DNA of 5,397 bases from SIG598 sp045580875 (GTDB taxonomy: Bacteria; Bacillota; Clostridia; Oscillospirales; Acutalibacteraceae), in contig JAZNOP010000145.1 in NCBI GenBank assembly GCA_045580875.1, positions 1 to 5,397 of the forward strand, read 5' to 3'. The notes below the pieces were generated by a model. That model had not been told where the DNA came from, did not search any database, and was given only the letters and a program-made list of their open reading frames with translations. How positions within the stretch are numbered: position 1 is the first letter of the stretch; the number at the start of each line of letters is the position of its first letter. Positions 5,332 to 5,397 of this stretch are shown here, piece after piece. The position numbers and the translations under genes are program-made.

Positions 5332-5344
5332 TTCGCTTTGCGAA
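5332..5344. repeat. Short inverted repeat TTCGC/GCGAA
   Basis: There are 5-bp arms with a 3-base loop, TTT. The motif resembles the TTTTCGC/GCGAAAA stem at 2560-2583. Confidence 0.4.
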
Positions 5345-5365
5345 TGATCTCACGCAGGTCACTCC

Positions 5366-5390
5366 CCGAGCCGATTGATATCCGGCTCGG
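5366..5390. repeat. Inverted repeat 8, 8-bp arms
   Basis: CCGAGCCG (5366-5373) pairs perfectly with CGGCTCGG (5383-5390) across a 9-base A/T-rich loop. It lies at the window edge; whether more repeats follow cannot be seen. Confidence 0.7.
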
Positions 5391-5397
5391 ATCTCAG

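Larger units (their letters stand above)
4682..5397. other. Gene-poor, hairpin-rich region at the right edge
   Basis: No believable gene lies in these 716 bases. The first 50 are very A/T-rich and probably hold the promoter of the DUF3592-like gene. From 4826 on the sequence is a chain of inverted repeats with perfect arms of 5-11 bp, listed separately. A plus-strand open frame from GTG 4737 to 5192 (151 codons) has no ribosome site or recognisable domain, and its codons are largely dictated by the palindromes, so it is not called. The region could be a composite of repeat elements or a structured transcript, and it continues beyond the window. Confidence 0.6.

Overview
The window looks like chromosome from a low-to-mid GC Clostridia, most likely a Ruminococcus/Oscillospiraceae-type gut bacterium. 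That placement rests on the gene order, on GyrB wording such as LPLWGKMLNVEKA, and on the style of the intergenic repeats; it is an inference, since no database search was possible. All convincing genes lie on the minus strand and are read from right to left: a small DUF3592-like membrane protein, the S4-domain protein YaaA/RlbA, recF, remB (DUF370) and gyrB, which runs off the left edge after its first 667 codons. S4-recF-remB-gyrB is the conserved replication/repair cluster of Firmicutes. dnaA and dnaN, which normally precede it, are not here: their place is taken by the DUF3592 gene and a repeat-rich segment.

Left part (1-2002): gyrB, with GHKL ATPase, transducer and TOPRIM regions intact. 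It has a long acidic N-terminal extension and an insertion of about 41 residues in the TOPRIM half. Middle (2077-3819): remB and recF, separated by a 306-base A/T-rich gap. The gap carries two clusters of DnaA-box-like 9-mers, a perfect 14-bp palindrome and a hairpin, so it is a candidate DnaA-binding region (an origin or a DnaA-controlled promoter). recF has no ATG, GTG or TTG that would give a complete protein. The only start that fits the family is an ATT codon behind a good Shine-Dalgarno sequence, unless a single-base error hides a GTG. remB also lacks its usual start and has about 28 extra N-terminal residues.

Right part (3910-5397): the S4 gene with a possible promoter, the DUF3592-like gene, then about 700 bases without a believable gene. 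This last stretch is a chain of at least eight inverted repeats, several with perfect 8-11 bp arms, and resembles a composite palindromic repeat or MITE-like element, or a structured RNA.

Functionally, RecF (gap repair and recombination loading), GyrB (supercoiling) and probably YaaA belong to replication-linked housekeeping. RemB is a DNA-binding regulator family member that travels with them. The strongest points for a second look are the recF start, the DnaA-box cluster and the hairpin array.
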